Program-made: the position numbers and the translations under genes
The notes under the pieces: generated by a model
What the model saw: the letters and a program-made list of their open reading frames with translations, nothing else
The model's database searches: none
Told to the model about the DNA's origin: nothing
Shown here: positions 1 through 11,673 of the stretch, piece after piece
How positions within the stretch are numbered: the stretch's first letter is position 1
How the letters are laid out: each line of letters opens with the position of its first letter
NCBI GenBank assembly: GCA_023159155.1
Contig: JAJNNX010000001.1
Coordinates: 2,852,001-2,916,000, forward strand
Reading direction: 5' to 3'
Origin: Ustulina deusta
Lineage: Eukaryota > Ascomycota > Sordariomycetes > Xylariales > Xylariaceae
DNA length: 64,000 bases

Positions 1-728
1 TCTTGGTTATACACCTCCCTCGGCGACTCACCGTACTGACTAGAGTTCCAACAGAACCGATCAGATCAAAGGATATAAGTTCCCGGGAATTACTAACCAT
101 TAACAAGATTCATCTATTTTCGGCCTGTACGACCTTCTCCCTTCCCCGTCGTAGCACCTACACCCGACCTGGGTGGCTTCGGGTAATTGGGGGTTTCTAA
201 TATCCCTGCGAGAGTTGCGCATAATCGCTCGTAGTATATACTAAGTACACTAGGTAGCGAAGACCGGGCGTGTGAGCTCCGAGTGCAGGATTAATTGGCG
301 ATGTGTAGGTAATTGACGACATAACAGGCATTTTCTTAGGTCAGGGCACTTGGATATTCAAAGCTGGTGTAGATTGTCTAGGCAACTCTCTAGGGGACTA
401 GGGGACTATCTAGGGGATTGTCTAGGGGTCTAGACTATTCTCCAACTGGCGACTAAGTAGGTACCTACTAAGCCAACGAAAATGACGTCGGACATAAAGC
501 GACCCCCCAACATCCCTGCAAGTCAACAATTGAACCATTGCTCTTTCATTACCAACTTTTGGACTCAGACTGGTACATGACAACACCGTCAGACCATCAA
601 GATTCGCCGCCTTGCCAGCAACCTTGCCTCTCCGGTTCCTTCGTGACGATGGTGGTTTCCTCCTTTGCTGACGTCTAGTCAATTAATTGCAGTCTGGCTG
701 CTCCCCGTTCTTCTTCGGCCTAGCCACC
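1..728. other. intergenic, upstream of lipase gene
   Basis: No supported gene. The short open frames here have no recognisable protein character. The stretch holds the presumed promoter and leader of the lipase gene that starts at 729, and a small tandem repeat at about 371-433. Confidence 0.6.
371..433. repeat. short imperfect tandem repeat (CTAGGGGAYT type)
   Basis: The core CTAGGGGA recurs four times with small variations (ctaggggact, ctaggggatt, ctaggggtct), preceded by a looser copy. It is a low-copy minisatellite in the region upstream of the lipase gene. No function is visible. Confidence 0.6.
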
Positions 729-3215
729 ATGGCAGACGTTAAACGATCGTTACCATCCCCCGGAATCAACAAGCGCGATCGCAATTACGGCTATGCTCCC
801 GAGTCTTTCGATTATACCAGACTTCCCGACATTGACCGCCAGTTTCTCTCCGCCGAACACCTCGCGGCCTTTGCCCAGGCTCTCTCTACGCCCGAGCCGA
901 CGCCCACTCCAGACGATGCTTTGACGTCAAGCGTGCGAAGCCCTGCCGACACGAGCTTGGCTAGCCCTGACTATGCACGTTCGGGCTCTGTCGCCTCTGT
1001 CGATACCGTAGGGCTGCCCGGGTCTGCCACCCACTCGAATGGCGCTCAGAGTAGCATGTTTATTACCGCACAGAATGACTGGGCCCCCGTAAACGAGAGA
1101 ATAAAGCATGGCCGGCGCCACAAGAGGAAGAAAATCAGCATTGGTGGTCGGACTATAGACGAGACTCGAGAAGGTTATTTATATGGTCTACTAAAATGGC
1201 CCTTCCTCTTCTCTGTCGTGCTGTGGATTCTCGGACTTGGTGCTGCCTACCTTCTCACGAGATTCTATATTTTTCTCTATGAGCACTACGTCGCCTGGAC
1301 CGGAAGGCGGGAGAGGCTGAGGCGAACATTGCGCGCCACGAACAGTTATCGCGACTGGGTGCGTGCTGCGAAAGAGATGGATGCCTATTTAGGAAGCGAA
1401 CAGTGGAAGGAGGAGAATGATTACGCATACTACGACTCTAAGACTATCCGGCGGGTTTATGAACAGATCCGTAAGCATCGCAGGGTGGCCGAGCAGGAAG
1501 AAGCGCAAGGTGGTAGCAAGAAGGATGTCGAGGAGCTCAAAGCTTTAACCGAGGCTTGCGTCAGAAACAACTTTGTTGGCGTAGAAAATCCAAGACTCTA
1601 CAGCCAAACGTACTACGGGACGAAGAACTTGGTGCAGCGTTTCATAGATGAAGGCGGGTTGCTACTTTCTATTCGTATCCTTCAGTGATAGACCAGTTAG
1701 CTAACATAACATGTAGTTGAGAGAAGTACTCGGTTCCTAATGAATTCAGGACAGCTATCTTTAGACGATAAGCGTGCTCTATTCAAGAGAATGCATGCCA
1801 ACTTCGGCCGAACAGCATTGTGTCTCTCCGGAGGGGCTGTGAGTATTTTAGGAGCCATCCACTCCCTTAATTTTGGCCCTTCAGCGCCTTTATAGAGTGG
1901 CTGAGAGGAGATCGCTAACTATTAATGTCGAAGTCATTCGCATATTACCATTTTGGTGTCGTCAAGGCGCTCCTTGAAGCAGACCTTCTTCCCGACGTTC
2001 TCAGCGGCACGAGTGGAGGGGCCCTCGTCGCCGCTCTCGTCGCAACCCGAACGAACCAGGAACTTAAACAGTTACTAGTCCCAGCCCTTGCCCATAATAT
2101 TAAACCCTGTTCCGAGCCTATCACCACATGGTTCCCAAGGTGGTGGAAGACCGGAGCAAGGTTTGATTCTGTCGACTGGGCACGCCAGGGTAGCTGGTGG
2201 TCGCGTGGTTCTATGACATTTAGAGAAGCATATGAAAGAACTGGTCGTATTCTTAATGTTTCATGCGTCCCGGCTGATCCTCACTCGCCCACTATTCTCT
2301 GCAATTATCTGACATCACCTAACTGTGTAATTTGGTCTGCCGTGTTAGCAAGCGCTGCTGTACCGGGGATTTTGAATCCCGTCGTACTTATGATGAAGGC
2401 TCTAGATGGCTCTCTAGTTCCATACTCCTTTGGCCACAAGGTATGCGATTCCCTTTCCTTCACAGTCAGGTGCGTTTGTCAAACTTCGAGAAAATACTAA
2501 CATCACCTAACAGTGGAAAGATGGAAGCTTGAGGACAGACATCCCGATAAAGGCTCTGAATCTTCACTTCAACGTCAATTTCACCATTGTCAGCCAAGTG
2601 AATCCGCACATATCGTTATTCTTTTTCTCATCGAGAGGTACAGTAGGATCTCCGGTTACACATCGAAGAGGTCGTGGTTGGCGCGGCGGGTTCTTAGGTT
2701 CTGCCGCAGAGCAGTACATCAAGCTGGACCTTAACAAATGGTTAAAGGTCCTAAAGCATCTTGAGCTACTTCCTCGCCCACTCGGTCAGGACTGGTCTCA
2801 GTTGTGGTTGCAACAGTTCAGCGGTACCATAACAATTTGGCCACAGGTGCAACCATCCGATATTTGGAGGATTTTATCAGACCCCGATCCGGATCGTCTC
2901 GCGCGTATGTTACATGAAGGGCAACAGAGCGCTTTCCCAAAACTGAAATTTATTGCGAACCGGCTAAAGATAGAGCGTTTAATAGAACAGGGGAGACGCG
3001 AGACTCAGCCAGCCGCCCGGCGAGGAAGTATTGAGAGTATCATTAGCGAGGAAGATTTGCGAAGTCTCTTACGCACAAACAATATCACAGACGAGGAGAC
3101 CACAGAAGCAGAAATTGATGAAGGAGTTGTCGACGGCAGTTTCGACGACATGGTTGAGAGTACCAAAGAAGAGCAGATTATAGGGAAAGGATGCGCCACG
3201 GAGATTTCAAGCTAG
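729..3215 (+). CDS. patatin-like triacylglycerol lipase / phospholipase (TGL3/4/5 class)
   Basis: Predicted neutral-lipid hydrolase of about 751 aa, likely at lipid droplets or ER. The start at 729 lies in GCCACCATGG; the frame upstream has no ATG. Introns: 1654-1716, 1839-1933, 2441-2513; phases are consistent throughout. After a low-complexity N-terminus there is a hydrophobic stretch (around residues 155-185, WPFLFSVVLWILG...) and a DUF3336-like region, typical of fungal TGL proteins. The patatin domain follows, with the glycine-rich oxyanion motif LSGGA at the end of exon 2, the nucleophile elbow GTSGG (Ser of GxSxG) and the DG motif (WKDGSL) that supplies the catalytic Asp at the start of exon 4. 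The C-terminus is acidic. Intron 1 appears to use a GC donor: joining GAAG|GC..TAG| restores a family-like DEVERS sequence. A GT-AG alternative (1658-1723) would give a shorter junction (DEGGS). Confidence 0.93.
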
Positions 3216-4565
3216 CATACTGTAGTAAAGCTTAGAGCTTTAATCTCGTATTCCACTGCTCTTGTTGGCCTTTCACGGTATGAAAATCAACTATTTTTGA
3301 AACTAAGCACAAGGATAGGATAAGTCCATATCGATCTTGTGATATCATCTTCCAATCCCCGTTGGGGTGAGGCGATGGGCTGCTAGCAAGCAGTATTCGA
3401 CTCATCAGTTTCCAGACGCAGAGCGTCGTTTGTCCAAAGCCTATCTATCTCCCGGTATCGCACGGTTTGGCGTTGCGCCATGAAGCCTATAGTGGTGTAG
3501 CAATAGCAGCCCGCTTATCGCTCTAGGTGAGGACTACAAACAAGACAGTCCATTCACAGCGTCGGATCTTTTATACCAAGCCAAACCATCCCTAGTTGTG
3601 CATGTAAAACCTCCAGCCAAGAGATGACATGAAATAAAAATGTCTCACATTTCCCACACTTAGTGGTGTTGTATCTCCTTCCAAGTGAGAGCCACACTCG
3701 CTTGAGGATGCCACTCATGGAGTCCGGCGGAAACAGTTCGTACGCTTCTGGCATTTATAGAGGCATCACGAGAACTAAGCGAGCCGAAGGGGAGTCAAGG
3801 CCACATAAATTCGCTTCAAACAAGGTGTGCTCCGCTCAAATCGGATCAGCGGACCGTCGGTGTGCTGTCGCTGTTTCTCGGTCCCTAGAGCCGGAGGATT
3901 TTTTTTTTCTTCTTTGGATATGCAACATCACCTGCTGATCTCCTACATCTACCGCCAATACTATGGCATAGCTCGGCCCGTGAGAACAAACGCAAAACAA
4001 ACGGATATCACTAAAAGAACAACACTCACGTGAACCAATGTGCTCGCTCGTTGCTCGGAACTAAGCTACTCTCACCACTCGTCCATCTATTCTACCCGGG
4101 GTCAGATGGGTGTGGCGCCCCCTTACTTGAGCTGTGTTCAAACCAACGCTCATGTTCCTATGGGACACAAATTCTTTGTGCATTTGCATGTCATGCAATG
4201 CTAAATCCCGTCGCTCGCATCGTCCCACTGCGGTGGTCGACTGATTGCACCTACAGAAATTCGGTGACATGTTGGGGCATCCGCTTAGTGGTTTGAAAGC
4301 GTTGGTGAAGAATCACCGTTCGCTTACGATAACACAAGTCGAAATAGGACCTCGCTTCTCAGTTTGCTTGCCTACTTATACCAGAGGAGGGAGCTGCGTT
4401 GTTGGTGGCAGGTTTGGCAACTTGCGTGCACTGTCGATTCCATTTATTATTTCTTAAGCTGGTACGAGGGCAACCGACGCAAGGTTTCTTGCACTGATAA
4501 AGCCATAGTTATATATGAAACTGGTCAACGTACCGGAACCGCTTCCTGAACAGTGATAAAAAACG
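3216..4565. other. intergenic between lipase and dioxygenase
   Basis: No gene supported. Small open frames on both strands (for example 4030-4296 and 4061-4270) overlap each other and show no domain. It holds the lipase 3' region and the promoter of the dioxygenase gene. Confidence 0.55.
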
Positions 4566-5558
4566 ATGAAAATGCACGGTAAAGTTGAAGACACCATCAA
4601 GTATGACCCTCACTTCACTGATAGTGTCATCGCTGCTACTGGCCGAGCTGCGAACCCGCGATTGAAGCAAATCATGCCAGCACTGCTCCGGCACATGCAT
4701 GATTTTGCGCGAGAAGTCGATCTCACTGTCGCGGAGTGGATGGCTGGCGTGGAGATGGTGAGTGCATACATATACCCTCGCCTTCCCGTGTTCCCCAAAT
4801 AACGTTACCGAATACGTATTCACATGGATGGATAGGTTAACGAGGCGGGCCGCATGTCGACCGACAAGCGCAACGAGACGCAGCTCATCTGCGACATTCT
4901 CGGCCTCGAATCGCTAGTCGACGAGATCAGCTCGAAGCTCCTGTTGAGCACAGATGGCGGTAGCAAGACGGCGACGCCGTCGGCAATACTAGGGCCCTTT
5001 TACCGAGTCAACGCCCCGATCTTGGCCAACGGGAGTAGCATCATCTCAACCGCAGCGCGAAATTCGCCATGGTACAGGAAGACCGAGCCGCTGCTGGCGC
5101 ACATCTCGGGCCGGGTGCTATCGGCCTCGACGCACAAGCCCATCGTCAACGCGGTCGTCGATGTCTGGCTGGCGGGCCCCGACGGGCTGTATGAGCAGCA
5201 AGACGAGGAACAGCCAGACATGAACCTGCGCGGTCGCTTCCGGACGGACAAGGACGGCCGCTACGAGATGTATGCACTGCGCCCCACGGCGTACCCGATA
5301 CCGTCCGACGGGCCGGCCGGCCGCTTGCTCAAGTTACTCGATCGCCGGCCGTATCGACCGGGGCATATCCATTTCATCGTCACGGCGGAGGGACACAGGG
5401 CCCTCACCACGCAGGTCTTTGATCGCGAGGACAAGTACACGGGAGACGACGCCGTGTTCGCGGTCAAGAAGGAGCTGCTTGTGGAGTTTGAGGAGAGGGC
5501 GGGCGATGAAAAAGCCAAGTGGGAGCTCACGTATGATTTCCTGCTTCGCGAGGCTTGA
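4566..5558 (+). CDS. intradiol ring-cleavage dioxygenase (hydroxyquinol/catechol 1,2-dioxygenase type)
   Basis: Non-haem Fe(III) enzyme that opens catechol-type rings between the two hydroxyls, feeding the beta-ketoadipate or hydroxyquinol route; cytosolic, about 304 aa. One intron (4758-4835) joins MAGVEM to VNEAGR in phase. The N-terminal helical dimerisation region is followed by the beta-sandwich domain. The four expected iron ligands are visible: Tyr183 (DGLYEQQ), Tyr217 (AYPIPSDGP), and His241 and His243 (RPGHIHF), numbering from the ATG at 4566. A second in-frame ATG lies at 4572. There is no signal peptide, unlike the secreted fungal intradiol family. The sequence around LGPFYR and the VNEAGR helix resembles hydroxyquinol 1,2-dioxygenases, but catechol or chlorocatechol specificity cannot be excluded. 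Exon 2 is clearly more GC-rich than its flanks. Confidence 0.93.
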
Positions 5559-6533
5559 GCATCACGAGGAGAATGAGATTAGGCATTCATTGGATGGGCG
5601 GACTGGTGACATGAGAAAATATGTCATAACAATTGGAGTTCGACATCTCTGTATGCGTGCAAGGCGGTTGGCATGACCATATCCTCTATCATCACCCATT
5701 TCGGAATATTCTGTTACTCCTATGTTGATTCTGGTCTACACCGTTCATGAGGAGGAAACATCACACTATTTCCTTTTTTCTTTCTTTCTTTCAATGTTTC
5801 TTTAGTAGTTAGGGCACATGCTTGGCATGAAACAAGAGACGCAGTTCTTGATGGGATCAACTGAAGAGAGATGGGAGAAATTGAGATATCTGGTTTGGAT
5901 TTGCTGTAAGAGGCTGATTCTATCTAGCTACCTAGGTAGTAGCTAAGAGAACCAGCTGAAAAAAAAGCAACTAAGTATGATTGGCTGGGTCTCAGCTACA
6001 CACCCCCAAACTCTTCTAAAAGATACTCTAAAACATGCGCCTTTTCGGAAGCCTGACAGAGAGACCTTAGGTCTCTATCGACAAGGCTGGATACCTACTT
6101 ACCTACCTAGTTAGGGTACCTAGACTAGTCGAGCCACGAGTGACCCCTCCACTCTCCCATCGTGCTATGTGGCCTTATCCTTTCCCAGGATACAGTAAAT
6201 ATCGTAAGTACCTACCTATCAATTTTGGGCTTGCTAGTGAGATGCATTAGTAGATCAAAAGATGCAGCATGTTGTCAAGTACAGCCTGCCCAGAGGTCGA
6301 AGAAAATTAATTTTCTTTTTGCCATCTTCATCAGTATCCAGCACAGTGTCCAACGTCATTTTGTTTCCCACCCTTGCAATCAATCCGAGATGACAACTTT
6401 AATGCTGCAACTTGTCGCGCACTTGCACTGCACTAACCCAGGGACACTCAATAAAGAGCCGTTATTCTCCTCAGCTCCCTAATACTAATCATTGTCCAGT
6501 CCAACCATCATTCACTCGCTCACAGTAGTAGCC
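5559..6533. other. intergenic between dioxygenase and SEC12
   Basis: No gene supported. It contains a pyrimidine-rich tract near 5770-5805 and copies of the recurrent CCTACCTAG / GGTACCTAG motif near 6095-6125. The right end is the presumed SEC12 promoter and leader. Confidence 0.55.
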
Positions 6534-8504
6534 ATGGGGAAAACGATAACAAGTACCCGCATCCAGCTCCCATACCCTCTGTACTGCTGCGACTTTGCAG
6601 ATCCTGACCGTCTTGTCGTAGCCGGCGGCGGAGGACCAGGACGCAACGGGGTTGGCAACAAGATTGTACGAGGCTCCCTTCTGTCGCTCGATCTGACCTT
6701 TTCTTTTTGTCCTGTTCCAGGGCGTTTCGCCTGCCCGTCTCGCTGCTGTCCCGAGGGGCGTGTTCCAGTTGGCTAACTGATGGGCTTGCGCTCCGCTTTA
6801 TTTCCCCAGACCCTGCTCGACACATCCGATGCGACCCAACTCAGCGAGCTCTCCGAGCTCGAGTTGAGCGCCAACGAGGACAATGTCATGTCCCTCGTCG
6901 TCGTCGGCCCGCAGAAGAACAAGCCGACCGCGACCACCGTGCTGGCGGGTGTCAATTCGAGCCCCGAGGACGTCAACAAGGGCTACAACAAGCACTTGCG
7001 CGCGCTAACCATCTCCCAACCGGGCAAGTCGGCCAAGACTGGCGGTGTGAAAATCTCCGAAGTCACGCGCGATGCGCTGTTCGTGCATAAGGACAAAGAT
7101 ACTTACCAGCGGATCCTCAGGCTTTCGCCCCCTCACGAAGGCCTCACATACTCCCCGCGTCTAGGCGCTGCTGCCACCGGCCTATCCAGGCACCCTCAGA
7201 TCGCTCTGTTCGATGTCCCCAGCACTAACAGCCCGCGGTGGAAAACGAGGGGCAGGCTGGATCCTCGTGTGGAAGCCATGGATCTCGACGTGATTCAGAC
7301 CGGCCCCGACACTTACCAGCTCGCCTACTGCGACGACCATGAAGTCTACACCGTAGAAGTCTCCAAGGCCGAGGTCTCGGAGCCCAGGTGTGTATACACC
7401 ATCGAGCCCGACGAAGGAGAGGACGTCAAGGCCTCCTTCAAGTCGTTGCGTTACTTGACAACAGGTTTTCTCGTCACCGTCGTGAACAATCCCAAGTCCC
7501 GCGGTGTCGCCCTACATGGCCTTAGACTGCCTAAAAACGACGATGAGAACGCTCGGTTAGCGATCCGCGCCAAACTGCCCAGCAGTGTATCCAAAGCCAC
7601 TAGTCTAGCGGTACGGAACCTGTCCCCCGTCGCATCGCCGTCGGATAAACAGGGCGAAGCCCAGTTCGTGATCGCAGTCGCCGGAAATGACTCATCGATA
7701 TCTCTCTACACTCTAGAACATAAAAGTGCCTTCGACTCCGACATACTATCTGATCTCGCCCCCTTCCAGGTCCTTAAGTCTGTCCACGCCTCGAGCATCA
7801 CGAGCCTTTCCATCTCCACCTTTGCACCGCCAAAGGGATCAACAAAGTCGTCCTCAGAGCTGTGTGTAAAGCTCGCGAGTGTATCAGTCGGCTGCTCAAC
7901 CGTTGTTCACAATATACCCATAAAACAGCACGAAGACAAGTCGGCGTCTACTAAGACAGGAAGACCTCCAAAGCCGTCGCGCTACATCGTTGCCCTAAAA
8001 TCCAGGGGCGAATCACCGGCCACTGTCATTACTTTAATATCTCTTGTGTTCCTCATCCTGCTACTCGTCGGCCAGGTTCTGCTCGAGGCTAAAGACATCG
8101 GCGAGCCTATACTCGGGGCTAAGAGATTTCTTCCCACCTCATGGACAGTACCATTACGAAAAGTGCCCAGAGTCAAGGAACCAGAAAATGAACAAAAGAC
8201 CATCGAAAACCTACTTTCTGATGTCAAGGCGCATCACTCGCAACAGATGGTTATAAAACACAACGATTTGGGAGCTGTTGGGCCAGACGGACTTCCAGCT
8301 CTGCATGTCGATGTTCATGACGAGAAAACTCATGGACCGGCTACTTCATGGGAAGATTTAGAAAAGGAAGACCGAGACCTATGGAAGCAACGACTCAAGA
8401 AGTCTGGCCACTGGATGGAAGACATGGGCGAAAGCATCTTTAAAGGTGTTCTATTTGGCGAAATTGGCGGTGCTATTGGTAACATCGTGGGTGAAGCACT
8501 TTGA
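6534..8504 (+). CDS. SEC12: Sec12-like guanine nucleotide exchange factor for Sar1
   Basis: ER membrane protein of about 608 aa that loads GTP onto Sar1 and so starts COPII vesicle formation. The ATG at 6534 sits in gccATGG. One intron (6666-6809) joins GNKI to TLLDTS in phase. The N-terminal ~440 residues form the cytosolic WD40-type beta-propeller; the glycine-rich AGGGGPGRNGVGNKI segment near the N-terminus is the hallmark Sec12/PREB loop region. A single membrane span (VITLISLVFLILLLVGQVLL, about residues 448-468) is followed by a lumenal tail of about 140 residues ending in a hydrophobic, glycine-rich segment. This matches the type II topology of Sec12. It points right and its 3' end faces the minus-strand DUF5672 gene about 310 bp away. 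Confidence 0.93.
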
Positions 8505-8812
8505 ACACCTCATGCTGCGGCAACAACAAAGGGCTACGTAGCCACACACAGTTAAACCAGATCAACTCCAAAACTAAATGTTTATACGATTTAGCTTGTT
8601 TGTACGATCAAACGTGTACGAGATAGAGATAGTCATTAGCGTCGGCATCGGCATCGGCATCAACCTCAGCATACCATCGACCAAAAAAAAACATTAAAAA
8701 AAGCTCGGAAATTACAGGTGCATATGATAGGATTCGGTTGTTATCTTCACGCTTTGCTCCAATAATGATCATTTACGACAGGAATACAGAATGACAACAT
8801 ACATCTGTTCAC
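8505..8812. other. short convergent intergenic region
   Basis: This 3'-to-3' spacer between SEC12 (plus) and the first DUF5672 gene (minus) holds a small (GGCATC)n hexamer repeat at about 8644-8663 and an A-rich stretch near 8683-8702. Nothing else is seen. Confidence 0.6.
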
Positions 8813-10425
8813 TTACCACGGTACCACGTTGGGTGGCAACCTTGGATACAGAACCCCATCAATCATCTCCGTGCCGTACCCTAGATCCTCAATGCCTATG
8901 AACCCCCCATTGTCGGCCCCTTCATGTCGCTTCCAGTTCGCATTGCAGTCTCCCGGAACGTACTTCGCCGCGTCCATGGCCAGCGTCATCTTAACCTCGG
9001 GGCAGTAGTCCCAGATATGCCGGCGTTGGCGGGGATCGCCCCAAATACCCCCGTGAAGCATCGTGCCGCTGCCGCCGGTGTGGTAGCCCATAGGCTCGTA
9101 AAAGCCATCGCGCCAGTCGTCTACACCTTCTATATAATACTCTTCCTCCTCCTCGGCTGTTGTAGACGAGGATGTAGATGTCCACGGATTTGCAACTTCT
9201 GACGAAACGGCTGCGTTTACTGGCCGGTGGGTTTGCACATTTTCCCCTCTGTTCATCTCGCCGCTAAAGGTCAGTGATAGTGACCCATTTGCCATGCGAG
9301 CTCCTGGCCTGTGGCCCAATCGTTCTGTTAGCCAGACGTCTTCGGGCTCTGAGCCATCGACGCGCACTTGATCGCGGAGGATTTCGACTGTGGTGGAAGA
9401 TGAATGTTAATACCTGTTTCTTTCCTCATATGAAGCAGACCATTGAATATGAGAGATATGGAACCTTCCTGGGCCAAGGAGCTCTCTCCCCGCCCGGGCA
9501 ACGTAAAGATAGAGGTTGGAAACTCACTAATAGCACTGACTCTCCTCAGTGATAAGCCTCCATTCCCACCATATCGACCGTTTGGATTCCAGGGTGCACC
9601 GACCCTATTTAAGAAGCTGGAGTCAGTAATTGCTATTTACGGTAAAAAATCGAAAAGGCTTTAGGAGTTGGCAGTGGTAACAGGAGTAGAAACCCCCTAA
9701 TTACAACTCGTGCTCCCGAGACATGTCAAAAGGGGGCATAAAAGACTCTGGCGGACTAACCAGTCATAATCCAAGAAATCATTGAGATTTTGCCGCGAGT
9801 TGGCGCATAGAATGCTGTCGGTCTGGAAGACGAGGAGCCACTCAGCAGGGCGCAGTAACGTCTCGTAAACCCACAGGGTCGTCAGGAATCGCGAAATCAT
9901 CTCCCCCCCATGTGTGCTCATGTTTGTGGGGATGTACGTCAGGTCCAGCTTTCCGGAGTCGACCTGCAACCTTACGGCGTGCGAGCCATTCAACGATGAG
10001 ACTGACTCCGGCGACCCCATGAACCGAAAACGCCAGTCTGGCGGCACCACCGAGATGAAGTGGAGAAGCAGTGGCGCGAGCATCGGGAGCGCCCGGTCCT
10101 CAATCAACAGTGCCACCTTCGAGGTGTTGAAAGGTGCGTTCTGTGGTCTGAAGGAGGAGGGTATTGTCGAAGATGGTGCTGAAACCGAACCCTGAGATGG
10201 CGGATATTCGCTGTATTCTAGCCGTAGGTGCGGTACAGGTACATTGTAAAGACTCGAGTGCATCACCATGCCTGCGAGGCCAAGAAGAAGAAGCATACAC
10301 CCTGTTATCCGCCAGCGCCGGCTCGTCCGCGCCCATGTCTTCGTTATTACTTCTTTACCCTTCTCCCAGAAGCGCCCTATATCTTTTGCTCTGAGCACTG
10401 TGGTGCCCAGCTTGTTCAGTCGCAT
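8813..10425 (-). CDS. DUF5672-family putative glycosyltransferase, type II membrane protein (paralogue 1)
   Basis: About 438 aa, transcribed right to left with ATG at 10425. Exons are 10425-9761, 9604-9528 and 9387-8813; junction phases agree (GAC TG|G and ATT A|TC). The N-terminal tail is basic and is followed by one membrane anchor (about residues 39-60), suggesting a Golgi-type type II protein. The conserved core FNTSKVALLIEDRALP...SVVPPDWRF, the acidic TDSILCANS motif, the short exon GAPWNPNGRYGGNGGLSLRR, and C-terminal His/Asp-rich blocks (WDYCPE) match the uncharacterised fungal DUF5672 family. It shares these blocks with the gene at 11674. An Asp/Glu-rich insert (AEEEEEYYIEG) is specific to this copy. 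No function is proven; glycosyltransferase activity is an inference from the family. The second exon is only 77 nt. Confidence 0.85.
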
Positions 10426-11673
10426 GTTGCCTGTCTGGTATTTTGTTCACTCGCCTCAACTCGTCCGTCGTGACCCCGTATAAAATCCTCGGGTGGTATC
10501 TTCCCAAGGTCTATTAGCTACGACATGATAGGATGCGTCTTATATAGTACTCTCCATAACGAGATTCTTACTCCAGGAACCCTTTCCCGTGAATATAAGG
10601 GAACACAATCATCCTCCATGATATGTAGGACAAAGAAACACAAAACGGCATATCTCGTTACCATCCATTTTGCGCGGATCCAACTGGGGAACACCTAGGC
10701 ACTGTGCCTGAGTTTGAGGAACGTCATATTTCGTTCGCTTGAGGCTAGGCCACGCAGCAAGGACCCGACACAAGCTCGACGAGTGAAAAACTCGGTCTCA
10801 TGAGGCGGCCCGAATACCACCATATCGTTCATCTGGGTAAGATTCATGTCCCACAGCCACGCTGCCGGCCGTTGGGGAGGAACGGAAAGCCCAGTAATCC
10901 ACTCGAGGCATAGAATCATGATGGGAGTAGCACATTGTGTCCATATTGTGTTAATGGCACTGAGACTATCCAAATGACTGTCGCCTCCTTCGCCAAGTAC
11001 TGAGCTGCTATAGTTAACTTCTCTGGTTTCTGGCCCGTTCATGCTGTCTATTGGCTTCAGCCTCCAAACCTCTGTTTAGGCAGAGCATGGCGCTTGCAGC
11101 ACATGCTTGATAGTGAGCCCTAGTCTACGGAAGATGCCCACCATGAGCCATCTGAAGCCTCGAGAATAGCAGGTATGAATCGGCATGGAGTGACACTATG
11201 TCTGCTCGAGAGTAATACATGTTAGAGTCTGGGAAGCACGAGATAAAGTACAGGTTCACAAATCCTAATATCTGCGTTTTTTTTTTTTTCATTTGCTAAT
11301 GCGTTTCAATTCTGAGTCGCTCTCATGATTCATCTTCAATACTATGTTATTTTGGCTCTCCTAATAGGTACCAAAACGAGAACGGACCATACCGTACTAC
11401 AGCCTCACGTAACAACCAGCTTAGCCATTCTCCAAATGTATGATTAAAGGTAACACGTTCTATCCAGTCATTGCCTCCCCCACGGCACGTCCGTAGCATT
11501 CTGAAGCTCAAGCGGCAGCGGCTTCCAACATCTTGCTACATTCGGAAGCGAGTATTAAAATGTAACTGCCGCCAGGCCGACCAAGTTTGCCGATTCGCTT
11601 TCGTCACGACCTATTGCTGGCAAAATCCGGTAACGTTACTCTTATCCGTGGGAGCGGACGCGATTACGTAGCC
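10426..11673. other. divergent promoter region between DUF5672 paralogues
   Basis: This stretch lies between two genes transcribed away from each other. Besides the doubtful minus-strand ORF at 10695-11042, it contains an oligo-T run at about 11278-11290 and no other clear structure. Confidence 0.5.
10695..11042 (-). CDS. unrecognised 115-codon ORF (doubtful)
   Basis: This open frame starts with ATG at 11042. I do not recognise the product. It contains several Trp and Cys residues and a PQRPAAWLWDMN segment, has no signal peptide and no obvious membrane span, and its length could occur by chance. It sits inside the divergent spacer between the DUF5672 paralogues, so it may be a small gene, a terminal exon, or noise. 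Confidence 0.25.
   Translation of the reverse strand: MNGPETREVNYSSSVLGEGGDSHLDSLSAINTIWTQCATPIMILCLEWITGLSVPPQRPAAWLWDMNLTQMNDMVVFGPPHETEFFTRRACVGSLLRGLASSERNMTFLKLRHSA

Noticed and set aside
687..728. upstream extension of the lipase N-terminus
   Set aside because: The extension begins at TTG; the ATG at 729 has a strong start context.
6780..6809. ATG at 6780 as the SEC12 start
   Set aside because: It lies inside the intron; the upstream exon at 6534 supplies the conserved Sec12 N-terminus and joins in phase.
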